From NCBI GenBank assembly GCA_012038135.1, contig JAAVJQ010000006.1, positions 154,952 to 218,951 on the forward strand: 64,000 bases of DNA, given 5' to 3'. Source of the DNA: Salinimicrobium nanhaiense. Its GTDB lineage: Bacteria; Bacteroidota; Bacteroidia; Flavobacteriales; Flavobacteriaceae. Each line of letters opens with the position of its first letter. Positions within the stretch are counted from its first letter, which is position 1. The notes under the pieces are model-generated. The model made no database searches, was not told where the DNA came from, and saw only the letters and a list, made by a program, of their open reading frames with translations. This document shows positions 1 through 9,145 of the stretch, in pieces. The position numbers were made by a program, and so were the translations under genes.

Positions 1-1
1 C

Positions 2-151
2 TTGGGATTAGCGGTGGTAGTGGGACTTTCCTATTCTTTGCTGGATGCTACCAATCTCATTCCTTTTGATGCGGAGATCAGTAATCTCGTGATGTTTATA
101 GGGGTAGCTTATATTTTTGTCCTTACCGTAAATACAAGGAGGTATTCATGA
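2..151 (+). CDS. Small membrane protein, C-terminal part (5' end outside window)
   Basis: An open frame runs in from the window edge and encodes about 49 residues before TGA. It shows two hydrophobic stretches, LGLAVVVGLSYSLLD and LVMFIGVAYIFVLTV, joined by a short polar loop, and ends NTRRYS. Its TGA overlaps the ATG of the following XRE regulator (ATGA), so the two are very probably translationally coupled. Pairs of a small multi-span membrane protein and a 65-residue YozG-type HTH protein are common in bacteria; the membrane partner may be sensed by, or controlled by, the regulator. Family not identifiable from this fragment. Confidence 0.65.
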   Translation: MGLAVVVGLSYSLLDATNLIPFDAEISNLVMFIGVAYIFVLTVNTRRYS

Positions 152-345
152 AAAATAGGCTAAAAGTCCTAAGGGCTGAGAATGACTATACCCAGGAAGA
201 TCTGGCAGAATTTATCGGGGTTTCACGACAAACCATCAATGCCATCGAAAAAGGCAAATTTGATCCCAGTTTGCCTACAGCATTCCGAATATCAAAGTTT
301 TTTAAATTACCTATTGAAGATATTTTTGATTATGAAGAGGGTTAA
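148..345 (+). CDS. XRE-family HTH transcriptional regulator (YozG-like, 65 aa)
   Basis: This is a single-domain helix-turn-helix protein. Residues 1-60 form one HTH_3/XRE domain with the recognition region GVSRQTINAIEKGKFDPS and the closing segment FFKLPIEDIFDY, the usual full length of the YozG-like group. It probably binds DNA as a dimer and represses its own operon. The ATG overlaps the stop of the upstream membrane protein gene, which fixes the start, and the purine-rich AAGGAGG at 135-141 is a rare clear Shine-Dalgarno-like site here. No effector domain is present. Confidence 0.85.
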   Translation: MKNRLKVLRAENDYTQEDLAEFIGVSRQTINAIEKGKFDPSLPTAFRISKFFKLPIEDIFDYEEG

Positions 346-365
346 GGCTAGGCCTCTGTTTCTCA

Positions 366-449
366 TTAAGGCTGAAAGCCATAAACATTTTAACCCGGGG
401 CAACGCTCCGGGTAACAGTACAAAATTGATCACCAGCCTTTAAGGCTGG
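366..449. repeat. Cluster of three short palindromes (REP-like)
   Basis: Three hairpins follow one another downstream of the XRE gene: GGCT...AGCC at 370-380, ACCCGG...CCGGGT at 393-413, and CCAGCCTT-T-AAGGCTGG at 433-449 (8-bp perfect arms). The spacing and GC-rich cores resemble REP/BIME elements mobilised by RAYT transposases. One or more may also terminate transcription of the XRE gene. Whether the element is dispersed through the genome cannot be seen here. Confidence 0.5.
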
Positions 450-526
450 AACACAGGCGGTTAATCTTCCTTTTCGATCTGGGCCTTTCAGGCTCCCTGA
501 GCGGTCATTGTTGGATTGATTAGTTT

Positions 527-1900
527 TTAATATAAAATAAGTTCCTCTTTTGCCCGTGTTATAGCTGTATACTGGTACCGCAGCGTCGGCATGTAAAACT
601 CATTGATGTAAACCTTGTTCCATTCTCCACCCTGGGCTTTGTGACAGGTTATGGAGTAACCATAGGTTGCCCGTATCGCCCCTACATATTTATCATCCCA
701 TGGAGCACCCGACTTCTGATACCTCTTGTTCGCTCTGAACCTATCAGAACGGAGCCGGCGTTCCTGTTCAGCTTTTAATCCTTTGGGATGGGTGATACAT
801 TCCAGCAGGAGGATATCGTCAATGACCTCATCCTCGTTTTTAAGATTTTTATACTTCAGTTTTACGGGAGCAAAGCTGAGGCCTGAGACAAATTCTTTTT
901 TATCAAGATCCACTTCCAGGATCACCACATGATCTCCGCTGTATAATTCCTTTAATCCGCGGCGCCAGGTCTGGGTAACCAGCAAAAGGTCTTCATTGAT
1001 GACAAGAGGCACATTCCTTCCGAAGCGATACGTCCGCACCATTTCATTAAACACCCGGTTCATATTATGGCTTGCTGCTATGGAAATGCTATGTTCATAG
1101 CCGTACTTATTAAATTCAGAAATATAATTGAGCGCAGCTGTTCTCATGGGTTGCCGCTCGATATCGGTCAGTTCTTCGGCAGGCATATCGTTGTCTATGG
1201 ATTCCCGTAGCGTTACCGCATTTTTAAGGATGTAGCTGTCCTTCTGTTGGCGTTTCACTTCTGTTAGTTGATAGGCGGTTCCTTCCAGATTGTATTTCTC
1301 CCTAAGATAATCTTTTGATAAGGCTTTTGAGAAATCCTCGTGAATAGGAGGGAGCTGATTGCGGTCTCCCAGCAGGATCATTTTGTTGAGGGGATTGCCA
1401 TCTTTTACAAATTTCACCAGGTCGTTTAGCAGGGAATTTGTACTTACAAATAGACTTGTTTCATCATTGGTCACAATGGTGGAGATCATAGAAGCCTCAT
1501 CCAGTAGGTAGATAGTGTAATCTTTAACGGGATTGGGTTTTAACTTAAAAACTACTTCCCCCGTCTGCGGACTCGCCACAGAATTGTAGATCAAAGAATG
1601 TATAGTGGAACTCGTGGCTCCCGACTTCTTTCCCAGGATCCTGGCTGCTCTTCCGGTGGGTGCGGCAATTTTATATTTTATGTCCCCGGCATTGAGGTAT
1701 TTTATTAATGCAGTGGTAATAGATGTTTTTCCTGTTCCGGCAGCCCCGCTCAGGATGAGGAAATCCTGCATATTGGAAGAATCAACCAGGTCTGCCATAG
1801 CGAGAAGAGCAGTTTTCTGTTCGGAAGTGGGAGATTGAAATTCCAGGTAATCTAATATGGATTTTGCTTTGGTTTTATGGGGAAGGGGTGGGTTACTCAT
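527..1900 (-). CDS. RecD-like superfamily 1 DNA helicase (457 aa)
   Basis: ATP-dependent DNA helicase of the RecD/Pif1-like SF1B group. The Walker A motif GAAGTGKTS is at residues 52-60, Walker B with YLLDEASM near 131-138, and the UvrD_C_2-type C-terminal domain ends in TCHKAQGGEW (418-427) and YTAITRAKEELILY, which correspond to motifs V and VI. At 457 residues it is a short stand-alone form, lacking the N-terminal region of RecD2, as is common in Bacteroidota. It likely unwinds 5'-3' during replication or repair. It lies alone on the minus strand between a palindrome cluster and a decayed regulator gene. Confidence 0.88.
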   Translation of the reverse strand: MSNPPLPHKTKAKSILDYLEFQSPTSEQKTALLAMADLVDSSNMQDFLILSGAAGTGKTSITTALIKYLNAGDIKYKIAAPTGRAARILGKKSGATSSTIHSLIYNSVASPQTGEVVFKLKPNPVKDYTIYLLDEASMISTIVTNDETSLFVSTNSLLNDLVKFVKDGNPLNKMILLGDRNQLPPIHEDFSKALSKDYLREKYNLEGTAYQLTEVKRQQKDSYILKNAVTLRESIDNDMPAEELTDIERQPMRTAALNYISEFNKYGYEHSISIAASHNMNRVFNEMVRTYRFGRNVPLVINEDLLLVTQTWRRGLKELYSGDHVVILEVDLDKKEFVSGLSFAPVKLKYKNLKNEDEVIDDILLLECITHPKGLKAEQERRLRSDRFRANKRYQKSGAPWDDKYVGAIRATYGYSITCHKAQGGEWNKVYINEFYMPTLRYQYTAITRAKEELILY

Positions 1901-1937
1901 ATTTTCTATGTATTAATAATCATAAATTCCTTTCATC

Positions 1938-2110
1938 CTATATTTCAATGGCAAGTTGTTTTATTTCAAGCACCTCAACAATTCTGCTAAAAGCCTCCGG
2001 ATTGAAATTTTCGTTTCCTTTTACACATTTTATTCACCTGCTGCGGAGCAACATTCATCATTGCAGCCAAATTTATTTGGTGTAATTTTTTAATTTAAAA
2101 TTTTCTGAAA
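1938..2110 (-). pseudogene. Decayed XRE/HTH regulator (frameshifted)
   Basis: Read on the minus strand, one frame gives IKKLHQINLAAMMNVAPQQV and, after a shift of frame near position 2018, KGNENFNPEAFSRIVEVLEI followed by KQLAIEI and a stop at 1938. Joined, this is the recognition-helix half of an HTH_3 domain (consensus LA..L.V....V.K...G..N). A second frame change at about 2090 is needed to extend upstream into VLISENFKLKK, and no ATG is available. It is therefore a degenerate antitoxin-type regulator rather than a live gene. Confidence 0.6.
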
Positions 2111-2236
2111 TTAAAACTAATACTTTCAGCTGCATTAATATAAAAGAAACCAGCCAGTATGGAGGTGTTGCACAAGTAGGGAGTGCGTTTTTATTACGAA
2201 CAGACCCAAAAACGGAATCAATAGTAGAGGATTAAT
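2087..2236 (+). other. Open frame without start codon, possible gene remnant
   Basis: Most of the space between the helicase (1900) and the molybdenum-enzyme gene (2372) is non-coding. On the plus strand a frame opens after a TAA near 2084 and reads about 49 codons to a TAA near 2234, ending with AFLLRTDPKTESIVED. There is no ATG and I do not recognise the family. It could be a 3' remnant of a lost gene or chance. From 2237 to 2371 I see nothing definite. Confidence 0.2.
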
Positions 2237-2371
2237 TGGCATTCAACTTCGTTATGAAAATGGATGTTGGAAAGATAGCTGGACCTGCAAAATGGAATCT
2301 GAAAAAGTCCTGTAGTAACTGAATTTATGCCTAATAATTAAAAGACTTTTGCGAATAATTAGTGACACTAA

Positions 2372-4579
2372 TTACAGATTACCCTTAAAATCTATTCCTC
2401 TAAGATATTTTTCTACGGGATTCACCGGCAAATCCCTGATACGCTCTCCTGTTGCATCAAAAACGGCATTCACTACAGCTGCCGCAGAGGGTCCTTGCGC
2501 TGCTTCCCCGGCACCAAGAGGATTTTCCTCGACCCGGTCTATCACCTCCACTTCCACCTCGGGAATTTCTTCAAACCTGAAAATAGGATAGGTATGCCAG
2601 TCCCTGCTGGTAATATGTTCTTTATCAAACTTTACTTCCTCTCTAAGTGTCCAGCTTGCCGCCTGGATCATTCCACCTTCAGTTTGATTCTTTAATCCGT
2701 CGGGGTTAATGGTTTCTCCGGAATCTATGACGCCCCACATTTTTTTCACTTTCACAATATCTTTCTCACTCACCTCCACAAGAGCAGCAACAGCGAAATA
2801 AGAAGCAGAATTTTTGTATCGTGCAAAAGAATAACCCATTCCTTGCCTGTTTCCTTTATTTATGCCTGCAGTCATTTCCTTTACTCGTTCAAGGCAGGCT
2901 ATAGCCCGTTTATCATCAAGATGGTTGACCCTAAATTCCACCGGATCTTTCCCAGCTTTATGCGCCAGCTCGTCCATAAAACATTCTATGGCAAAAACAT
3001 TCCCAAAAGCTCCTAAAGCCCGCAGTGCCGATTTTCTAAGTGGTCCTTGAAAAATGTGAGATGTGGTTTGCAGGGAATTTATCGTATAATAAGGATTGGA
3101 ATTACGAACAGCACCTCCTTTAAAACCCACGCCTGGAACTCCGTGGCCACCATCAAGGAACCGGGCCGGCAATAATGTATTCGGTTCTCCATTGGGACGG
3201 GTGCTGTGCCCGTCTGACCAGAAATCGTATTTCCAGCCCAGTATTTTCCCATTGTCATCAAGTCCCGCCTCCAGCTCCATGATCATAGCTGTACCATAAG
3301 GTTCCCACCGGTGTTCCTCGTCACGCATCCATTGTAAACGAACATGTCTTCCCGGAAATTCCACGGCCATAAGAGCCGCTTCCGCAGCAACATCATCTGC
3401 ACCGTTGTGCCCATAGCAACCAGAGCCTGGCACTCCCTTGATATGAATGGAATTCTCCTCCATTTCTAGCAAATTGGCCAAGGTTTCCCGAAGCGGATAA
3501 ACGCCCTGTGTATGGCTCCATACCTGCAGCATTTCATCTTTAAAAAGAGCAACCGCACATGAAGGGCCGTTCGCCCCATGCATAAGGTAGGGCTTATAAT
3601 AAGCAGCTTTGTGTTGAATTGGAGCTTCTTTAAACGCGTTCTCCCAATCTCCTTTTTCCTCCTCCGTTTTCACTTCTGCATCGAGGGTTTTAAGATGGGC
3701 TTTGAGCGGCACATCTGCCGGTAATTCATCCCCCATTTCCCATTCTGCAAGATTGTTCACTTCCCAACTGAGTTTGATGGCCTCATATTCTTCTTCGGCA
3801 ATTACCCCAACAAAACTGCCAATTCGTACCAGCTTTAAAAATCCGGGAAAATCTTTTAGTGATGATTCATCCAGAGAACTAAGCTTAGAAGTATAACTGG
3901 AAGGACGAATGACGCGTGCATGTACCATTCCGGGGAACCTAAGATCCTGAACATAATCAAGATCGCCGCGAACCATTTGGGAAATATCTTTACGCGGCAC
4001 CGGTTGTCCTACGTATTTTCGTTTGGTTTTTCCATAAATCTCTGAAGGTGTTCCTATATCTTCATTTATTTGCCTTCCTTCCAGTAATTCGTAAAGGTTC
4101 ATTGTTTGGCCACCGCTACTTATTACCCCATCTTCCAAACTCAACTGTGACTGCGGAATTCCCCATTTTTTAGAAGCAAGGCTTAATAATTTTTCTCTCG
4201 CCGCGGCGGCTGCATTCCGAATGGACATAGCGCTGGTTTCTATAGATCGGCTCCCGGCAGTGTAGCCTTCGTTGGCGGTTACTCCCGTCTCTGCAAGGTT
4301 CACTTCCACCATATTAGGGCTCGTATTAAGTTCTTCAGCAGCTACCTGAGCGACCGCTATCCCTATGCCCTGGCCAAGTTCCATTTTTCCGGTAAGAACG
4401 AGAATACTTCCATCCTCCATAATCCGCAGCCATGCATTGATGCGATCAGGACGATTTGAATCGTCAGATTCTGCTACATTTTCACCGTCTGAATTGCTCA
4501 TACAGGCAGTTCCCAACAGGGAAAAGCCTATGCTTACAAATCCTAATTGCTTGATAAAATCGCGCCGGGTAGTGTTCAT
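2372..4579 (-). CDS. Molybdopterin-binding subunit, isoquinoline 1-oxidoreductase/aldehyde oxidase type (735 aa)
   Basis: Large catalytic subunit of a xanthine-dehydrogenase-family molybdenum hydroxylase. The N-terminus has a twin-arginine signal (RRDFIK at residues 5-10, then a hydrophobic stretch ending GTAC, lipobox-like), so the folded enzyme is probably exported. The Ald_Xan_dh_C2-type region includes the substrate-pocket segment QGPLRKSALRALGAFGN, and the catalytic Glu lies in GAGE at about 689-692, as expected for the family. The 2Fe-2S partner begins 11 bp upstream (4591-5055). No FAD subunit is adjacent, the IorAB arrangement. The substrate (N-heterocycle or aldehyde) cannot be read from sequence. 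Confidence 0.88.
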   Translation of the reverse strand: MNTTRRDFIKQLGFVSIGFSLLGTACMSNSDGENVAESDDSNRPDRINAWLRIMEDGSILVLTGKMELGQGIGIAVAQVAAEELNTSPNMVEVNLAETGVTANEGYTAGSRSIETSAMSIRNAAAAAREKLLSLASKKWGIPQSQLSLEDGVISSGGQTMNLYELLEGRQINEDIGTPSEIYGKTKRKYVGQPVPRKDISQMVRGDLDYVQDLRFPGMVHARVIRPSSYTSKLSSLDESSLKDFPGFLKLVRIGSFVGVIAEEEYEAIKLSWEVNNLAEWEMGDELPADVPLKAHLKTLDAEVKTEEEKGDWENAFKEAPIQHKAAYYKPYLMHGANGPSCAVALFKDEMLQVWSHTQGVYPLRETLANLLEMEENSIHIKGVPGSGCYGHNGADDVAAEAALMAVEFPGRHVRLQWMRDEEHRWEPYGTAMIMELEAGLDDNGKILGWKYDFWSDGHSTRPNGEPNTLLPARFLDGGHGVPGVGFKGGAVRNSNPYYTINSLQTTSHIFQGPLRKSALRALGAFGNVFAIECFMDELAHKAGKDPVEFRVNHLDDKRAIACLERVKEMTAGINKGNRQGMGYSFARYKNSASYFAVAALVEVSEKDIVKVKKMWGVIDSGETINPDGLKNQTEGGMIQAASWTLREEVKFDKEHITSRDWHTYPIFRFEEIPEVEVEVIDRVEENPLGAGEAAQGPSAAAVVNAVFDATGERIRDLPVNPVEKYLRGIDFKGNL

Positions 4580-4590
4580 AAAAATTAATT

Positions 4591-5055
4591 TTATACAGAA
4601 GAAGCTTTTTTAACTGCCCTTATTACCCTGGCGTGGACGCCACAGCGACAAATATTTCGATATAAACCTGCCTGAATATCCTCATTTGAAGGATTGGGAT
4701 TTTCATTTAAAAGTCCTACAGATGCTATCACCAACCCATTAAGGCAATAGCCGCATTGAGCTGCCTGCTCATCAATAAATGCCTGCTGTACTTTATGAAG
4801 GTTTCCGTTTTCATCTACAAGGCCTTCCAGAGTAGTTATTTCCATTTCGGCAGCACGCTCTACGGCCATAAGACAGGATGGATTGGCTTTTCCGTCAAAC
4901 AACACCATACAGGCCCCGCATTGGGATAATCCACAGCCAAATTTGGGTCCATTGAGACCGAGGTTATTTCTTAGCACATAGAGCAATGGTGTTTGAGGAT
5001 CTACATTTACCTCATGTTCTTTTCCGTTCACCCTCAGGGTTATGAGAGTCTTCAT
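4591..5055 (-). CDS. (2Fe-2S)-binding subunit of molybdenum hydroxylase (IorA type, 154 aa)
   Basis: Electron-transfer subunit with two [2Fe-2S] clusters. The plant-ferredoxin-type cluster uses Cys41, 46, 49 and 61 (GCGLSQCGAC), and the C-terminal helical cluster uses CGYC at 101-104 and CRC at 136-138; all eight ligands are present. Length is typical. It has no signal peptide and would be exported by hitch-hiking with the Tat-signalled large subunit encoded next. It starts 4 bp after the stop of the upstream PaoC-like gene, so this IorAB pair shares an operon with the PaoABC-like enzyme. Confidence 0.9.
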   Translation of the reverse strand: MKTLITLRVNGKEHEVNVDPQTPLLYVLRNNLGLNGPKFGCGLSQCGACMVLFDGKANPSCLMAVERAAEMEITTLEGLVDENGNLHKVQQAFIDEQAAQCGYCLNGLVIASVGLLNENPNPSNEDIQAGLYRNICRCGVHARVIRAVKKASSV

Positions 5056-5059
5056 AAGT

Positions 5060-7306
5060 TTAATTTTTAATTGTTCTTTCTTTCATGGCATTATCGAGCC
5101 TTATGGGCAAACTTCTTATGCGTTTCCCTGTGGCGTGATAGACTGCGTTATTAATAGCAGCTGCCACTCCCAGCAGCCCAATTTCGCCTACCCCCTTTGC
5201 ACCCAAAGAACTTACAACAGTATCGGGTTCCTCGACAAAAAGAATGTCTATATCGGGCATATCTGCATTGACTGAAACATGATAACTTGCCAAATCATGA
5301 GTTATAAACCTTCCAAAATTGTGATCCATAAAGGTATCCTCATGCAAGGCCATAGAAATTCCCCACACTACACCTCCCAGGATTTGACTATGAGCTGTTT
5401 TAGGGTTTAAAATACGTCCACCATCAATTGCGCTTACAATTCGGGTTACTTTAATAGTGCCAAGATCTTCGTCAACTTTTACTTCTGCAAATACTGCGGA
5501 ATGGGTAGCCCGGCTGTACTTATTTTGTTTCAGCATATTGGGTAACAAAAAATATTTTTTCTTAATTTCCTGAAGATCACGAGCTCTCATAATTTCTGAA
5601 AAATGTACATTAACAGAAGGATCATTTTTGTCTGAAATTTTTTCATCGGCAAAAATCACATCTTCCAAACCGGCTCCCTTAAATGGAGAATCCTCCATTT
5701 TTCCGGCCTCTTTCAGTAGTTTTTTGGCTATTTTCTTACAAACTTTTTCAACGGCAGAACCTACTGAAGCTGCTGTTGAAGAGCCACCCTCTATAAATGC
5801 AAAGGGCAATTTTGAATCCCCAAGCTTAGCCGAAACTTTTTCTAAGGGAAGACCCAAAGTTTCTGCTGCAATTTGCGTCATAATGGTATAGGTTCCCGTT
5901 CCTATATCTGCAGTAGCACTTCCTACTGTGAGGGTGCCATCTGCCTTAAATTCAGCTTTTGCCCTGGCAGGCATTTGCATTGCATCCCATACTCCGGCAG
6001 ACATTCCCCAGCCGGTTAACTGATGCCCCTCCTGCATTGAACGGGGTTCCGGATTCCGGTTCTTCCAGCCAAATCTTTCGGCACCCTGTTTAAAACACTC
6101 CCGCAATGTTCTTGAAGAAAATGGTTTGCTTTCACCTTTATCTTCTTCGGTATAATTTTTAAGCCTTAGTTCCAGTGGATCTATGTTGAGCTTATAGGAC
6201 AGTTCATCTATAGCCGATTCCAGTGCATAAATTCCAGTAGCACCTCCGGGAGCCCTCATATCTAAAGGGGTATAAACATCCAGGCGCACCAGTTCATAGA
6301 TTTGCTCTACATTTTCACAATCATACAGTTTACCCGCCCAGTTAACAATATTTTCAAGATATTTCTCAAAAGTAGAGGTTTCGGAATATGCCTGATGGCT
6401 AATAGCTTCAATCTTCCCCTCTGGGGAAGCCCCAAACTTTAATTTCTGGATCGTAATTGGCCTATGTCCAAAAGAGAACATTTGAGGACGGGTTAGTTCC
6501 ACTTTTACCGAGCGTTTTAGTTGCAGCGCAGCCAACGTTGCCATAAACAATTGGTACTGCGGGCGTAAAGCCGATCCAAAGGCACCTCCCACAAAGGGGG
6601 ACAATACCCTGATTTTCTTTTTGGATACTCCAAAAACCATTGAAACATAATGCCTGCTGTTAAGCACTCCCTGGGTTTTATCATAAATGGTAAGATTGCC
6701 ATCCTCTTCATAAAAAACTATAGAGGCGTGCATCTCCATCGGGTTATGATGTTCTGCCCCATGAAAATATTCTACTTCGAGCTTAACTCCGGCACTTTCA
6801 TAAGCTTCTTTAAAATTCCCGATGGACTTTGGCGGGGTAAAACCTGCCCTAATACCCTTTCCCTTTATTGAATCGTCGAGATTATCGGCCAGGCTGGTGC
6901 GATGCTTTTCCACTTCATACTCTACCTCAATCAGCGTTGAGGCGTACTTTGCCAGTTCAAGTGTTTCTGCAACCACCAGAGCTACGGGCTGCATGTTAAA
7001 CTGTATCTTGTCACTATGCAGGGGCCTAAAAGGATCTCCCGGCGGGGAGTCCATATCTTTATAACTCAGGTCCAGCCAGGCCAGGCTTGGAGTATTCTCG
7101 TGTGTAAAAACCTCCACCACACCATTAAGCTGGAGAGCTGCAGCTGTATCTATATTTTTGATTCGTCCTTTTGCAATGGCAGAAGAGACTACTACGCCGT
7201 GCAAAAGCCCCTCCTTGTGAAATTCTGCTGTATATTTTGCGTTCCCGGTGACTTTGTCCCTGCCGTCAACCCTGTTTTCAGGGGTTCCTATAAAATTTGT
7301 TGCCAT
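5060..7306 (-). CDS. paoC: Molybdopterin-binding subunit of PaoABC/YagTSR-like aldehyde oxidoreductase (748 aa)
   Basis: Catalytic subunit of a three-subunit molybdenum hydroxylase that oxidises aldehydes to carboxylic acids in the characterised E. coli homologue. The N-terminal Ald_Xan_dh_C domain (about 15-125) starts RVDGRDKVTGNAKYTAEF, the Mo-binding core contains FVGGAFGSALRPQ, and the catalytic Glu lies in GVGE at about 705-708. No signal peptide is visible. Gene order PaoA-PaoB-PaoC and near-zero spacing to its FAD subunit (1 bp) support a heterotrimer. The symbol is given by family and synteny only. Confidence 0.87.
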   Translation of the reverse strand: MATNFIGTPENRVDGRDKVTGNAKYTAEFHKEGLLHGVVVSSAIAKGRIKNIDTAAALQLNGVVEVFTHENTPSLAWLDLSYKDMDSPPGDPFRPLHSDKIQFNMQPVALVVAETLELAKYASTLIEVEYEVEKHRTSLADNLDDSIKGKGIRAGFTPPKSIGNFKEAYESAGVKLEVEYFHGAEHHNPMEMHASIVFYEEDGNLTIYDKTQGVLNSRHYVSMVFGVSKKKIRVLSPFVGGAFGSALRPQYQLFMATLAALQLKRSVKVELTRPQMFSFGHRPITIQKLKFGASPEGKIEAISHQAYSETSTFEKYLENIVNWAGKLYDCENVEQIYELVRLDVYTPLDMRAPGGATGIYALESAIDELSYKLNIDPLELRLKNYTEEDKGESKPFSSRTLRECFKQGAERFGWKNRNPEPRSMQEGHQLTGWGMSAGVWDAMQMPARAKAEFKADGTLTVGSATADIGTGTYTIMTQIAAETLGLPLEKVSAKLGDSKLPFAFIEGGSSTAASVGSAVEKVCKKIAKKLLKEAGKMEDSPFKGAGLEDVIFADEKISDKNDPSVNVHFSEIMRARDLQEIKKKYFLLPNMLKQNKYSRATHSAVFAEVKVDEDLGTIKVTRIVSAIDGGRILNPKTAHSQILGGVVWGISMALHEDTFMDHNFGRFITHDLASYHVSVNADMPDIDILFVEEPDTVVSSLGAKGVGEIGLLGVAAAINNAVYHATGKRIRSLPIRLDNAMKERTIKN

Positions 7307-7307
7307 A

Positions 7308-8297
7308 CTATTTGTCTATTTTAGCAGCCTGCATTAATGCACGAACAACAGTACGCCGTGCAAGTTCAATTTTAAACTCGTTATATTGATATGCTTTTGC
7401 TCCGTTTATGATAGCATCGGCAACCTTTTCAAAATTTTCCTTTGTAGCTTTTTTATTTTCCAATAAAGCCTCTGCCTCTTTGTTCCTCCAGGGTTTATGA
7501 GCCACCCCTCCCAGAGCAATACGAGCTTCCTTTATAGTATCATTCTCCATCTCGAGCCCAACAGCCATAGACACCAATGCAAAAGAATAAGATGCCCTGT
7601 CCCGGTTTTTTATATAAGTGAAGTTCTCTGAAAATCCCTTGGGAGGGAGATCTATGGATATGATGATCTCATCTTCAGAAAGATTTGAGTCTTTTTCCGG
7701 AGTATCCCCCGGCAGGCGGTGAAAATCTTCAAAAGCTATACTGCGATCTCCGTTTGGTCCTGTCACCTGCACCGTTGCTTCCAGAGCTGCAAGAGCCACA
7801 CACATGTCTGAAGGATGCGTTGCGATGCACTGCTCGCTTGCCCCAAAAATGGCATGCAGACGATTGTATCCATTAATAGCAGAACAGCCTGTTCCCGGTT
7901 CCCGTTTATTACAGGGAGTAGTGAGATCATAAAAGTAATAGCATCGCGTTCGCTGTAATAAATTTCCCCCATTTGTTGCTTTATTCCTTAATTGAGCCGA
8001 GGCACCGGCCAATATAGCGTTTGACAGTAAGGGATATCTTTTTTCTACTTCTTCATGATAAGCCGTATCGGCATTGGAAACAAGCGCACCCAGCCTCAAC
8101 CCTCCATCTTCAGTATTTTCAATGGTTTTTAGGGCCACACCTGTTATATCAATAAGGTGCTTTGGGTGCATAATATCGAATTTCATAAGATCCAGGAGGT
8201 TGGTACCGCCGGCTATAAACTTCGCTTTTTCTGTTTCTGAATTGATCTTTAACGCCGAAGCTATATCTCCGGCTTTGGTAAATGAAAATGGTCTCAT
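7308..8297 (-). CDS. paoB: FAD- and [4Fe-4S]-binding subunit of PaoABC-like oxidoreductase (329 aa)
   Basis: FAD-binding_5 plus CO_deh_flav_C protein. The FAD pyrophosphate loop is AGGTNLLDLM at about 29-38, and the second FAD loop lies near ATNGGNLLQ (107-115). An insertion carries four cysteines (about 119, 129, 138, 157; RCYYFYD, TPCNK, GTGC, EQC), the pattern that in PaoB and 4-hydroxybenzoyl-CoA reductase binds an extra [4Fe-4S] cluster. It starts in a 4-bp overlap with the upstream 2Fe-2S gene. It passes electrons from the 2Fe-2S subunit to an external acceptor. Confidence 0.88.
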   Translation of the reverse strand: MRPFSFTKAGDIASALKINSETEKAKFIAGGTNLLDLMKFDIMHPKHLIDITGVALKTIENTEDGGLRLGALVSNADTAYHEEVEKRYPLLSNAILAGASAQLRNKATNGGNLLQRTRCYYFYDLTTPCNKREPGTGCSAINGYNRLHAIFGASEQCIATHPSDMCVALAALEATVQVTGPNGDRSIAFEDFHRLPGDTPEKDSNLSEDEIIISIDLPPKGFSENFTYIKNRDRASYSFALVSMAVGLEMENDTIKEARIALGGVAHKPWRNKEAEALLENKKATKENFEKVADAIINGAKAYQYNEFKIELARRTVVRALMQAAKIDK

Positions 8298-8815
8298 GAT
8301 CTACTTCTTTCCAGTGCTTCCTGCACCACTTTAACAATATTATTATAGGCTCCACAACGGCAAATATTTCCGCTCATCAAATCCCGTATATCTTCAAGGG
8401 TCTTCGCTTTTCCTTCATTTACCAGACCAATAGTTGAACAAATTTGTCCCGGAGTGCAGTAACCGCATTGAAAGGCGTCGTGCTCAATAAATGCTTCCTG
8501 TACCGGATGTAGCTTATCTCCGGTTGCCAGTCCTTCTACTGTGGTAATTTCTGCCCCGTCATGCATTACTGCAAGGCTAAGGCAGGAATTTATTCTCTTT
8601 CCATCCATTAATACGGTACAAGCACCGCACTGGCCGTGATCACAGCCTTTTTTAGTTCCGGTTAAATGTAAATGTTCCCTCAAAAGGTCGAGAATAGAGG
8701 TCCATACCTCTACTTCAATTTCTTGTTTCACCCCATTGATGGTAAGGCTGACTTTTCTCTTTTCTACTGAAAAAGTAGCCGCTTCAGGCTGATCTTTTCT
8801 TTCTGAATTTGTCAT
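8294..8815 (-). CDS. paoA: (2Fe-2S)-binding subunit of PaoABC-like oxidoreductase (173 aa)
   Basis: First gene of the five-gene molybdenum hydroxylase operon running down to 2372. Cluster ligands are Cys58, 63, 66 and 78, then CGYC at 117-120 and CRC at 152-154. E. coli PaoA carries the Tat signal for the whole trimer; here the N-terminus MTNSERKDQPEAATFSVEKR has no twin arginine or hydrophobic segment, and an in-frame stop lies a few codons upstream of the ATG, so no longer start is possible. This trimer is thus predicted to be cytoplasmic. No clear promoter was found in front of it. Confidence 0.87.
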   Translation of the reverse strand: MTNSERKDQPEAATFSVEKRKVSLTINGVKQEIEVEVWTSILDLLREHLHLTGTKKGCDHGQCGACTVLMDGKRINSCLSLAVMHDGAEITTVEGLATGDKLHPVQEAFIEHDAFQCGYCTPGQICSTIGLVNEGKAKTLEDIRDLMSGNICRCGAYNNIVKVVQEALERSRS

Positions 8816-9145
8816 GCAGTAATAAGTTTAAATTGTGAGCTAAAATCCTTTATCTCTTCTAAATCGCAGGGAGCTTTACTTTTTTTTGATCAATGAAGAG
8901 TTGTATTCCAAAGAGATCTTCATTACCCTTCAGACTTTCGATTTTATCGGAAAAAGCTCGTTATCAGGAAAATATATGTAGAATTTGTTCTTCTAAAAGA
9001 GGAAAAAACTCCGGTCTTTCTAAAATTAATAAAACGATCTCTAACAGGTTGTCAGTTTGAAAAACTTTAAATAATTTTTAGGAAACTCGAGTAAAGTAGT
9101 AAAAGTACGTGTAGGTAAATCGCTTGTTTTCGGGCTCAACCTGTT
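8816..9145. other. Intergenic region, no gene seen
   Basis: AT-rich spacer between the divergent paoA-like gene (minus) and the methyltransferase-fold gene (plus). It should hold the promoter of the five-gene oxidoreductase operon, but I could not assign a convincing TAnnTTTG box on the minus strand. The tandem repeat array begins at its right end. Confidence 0.4.
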
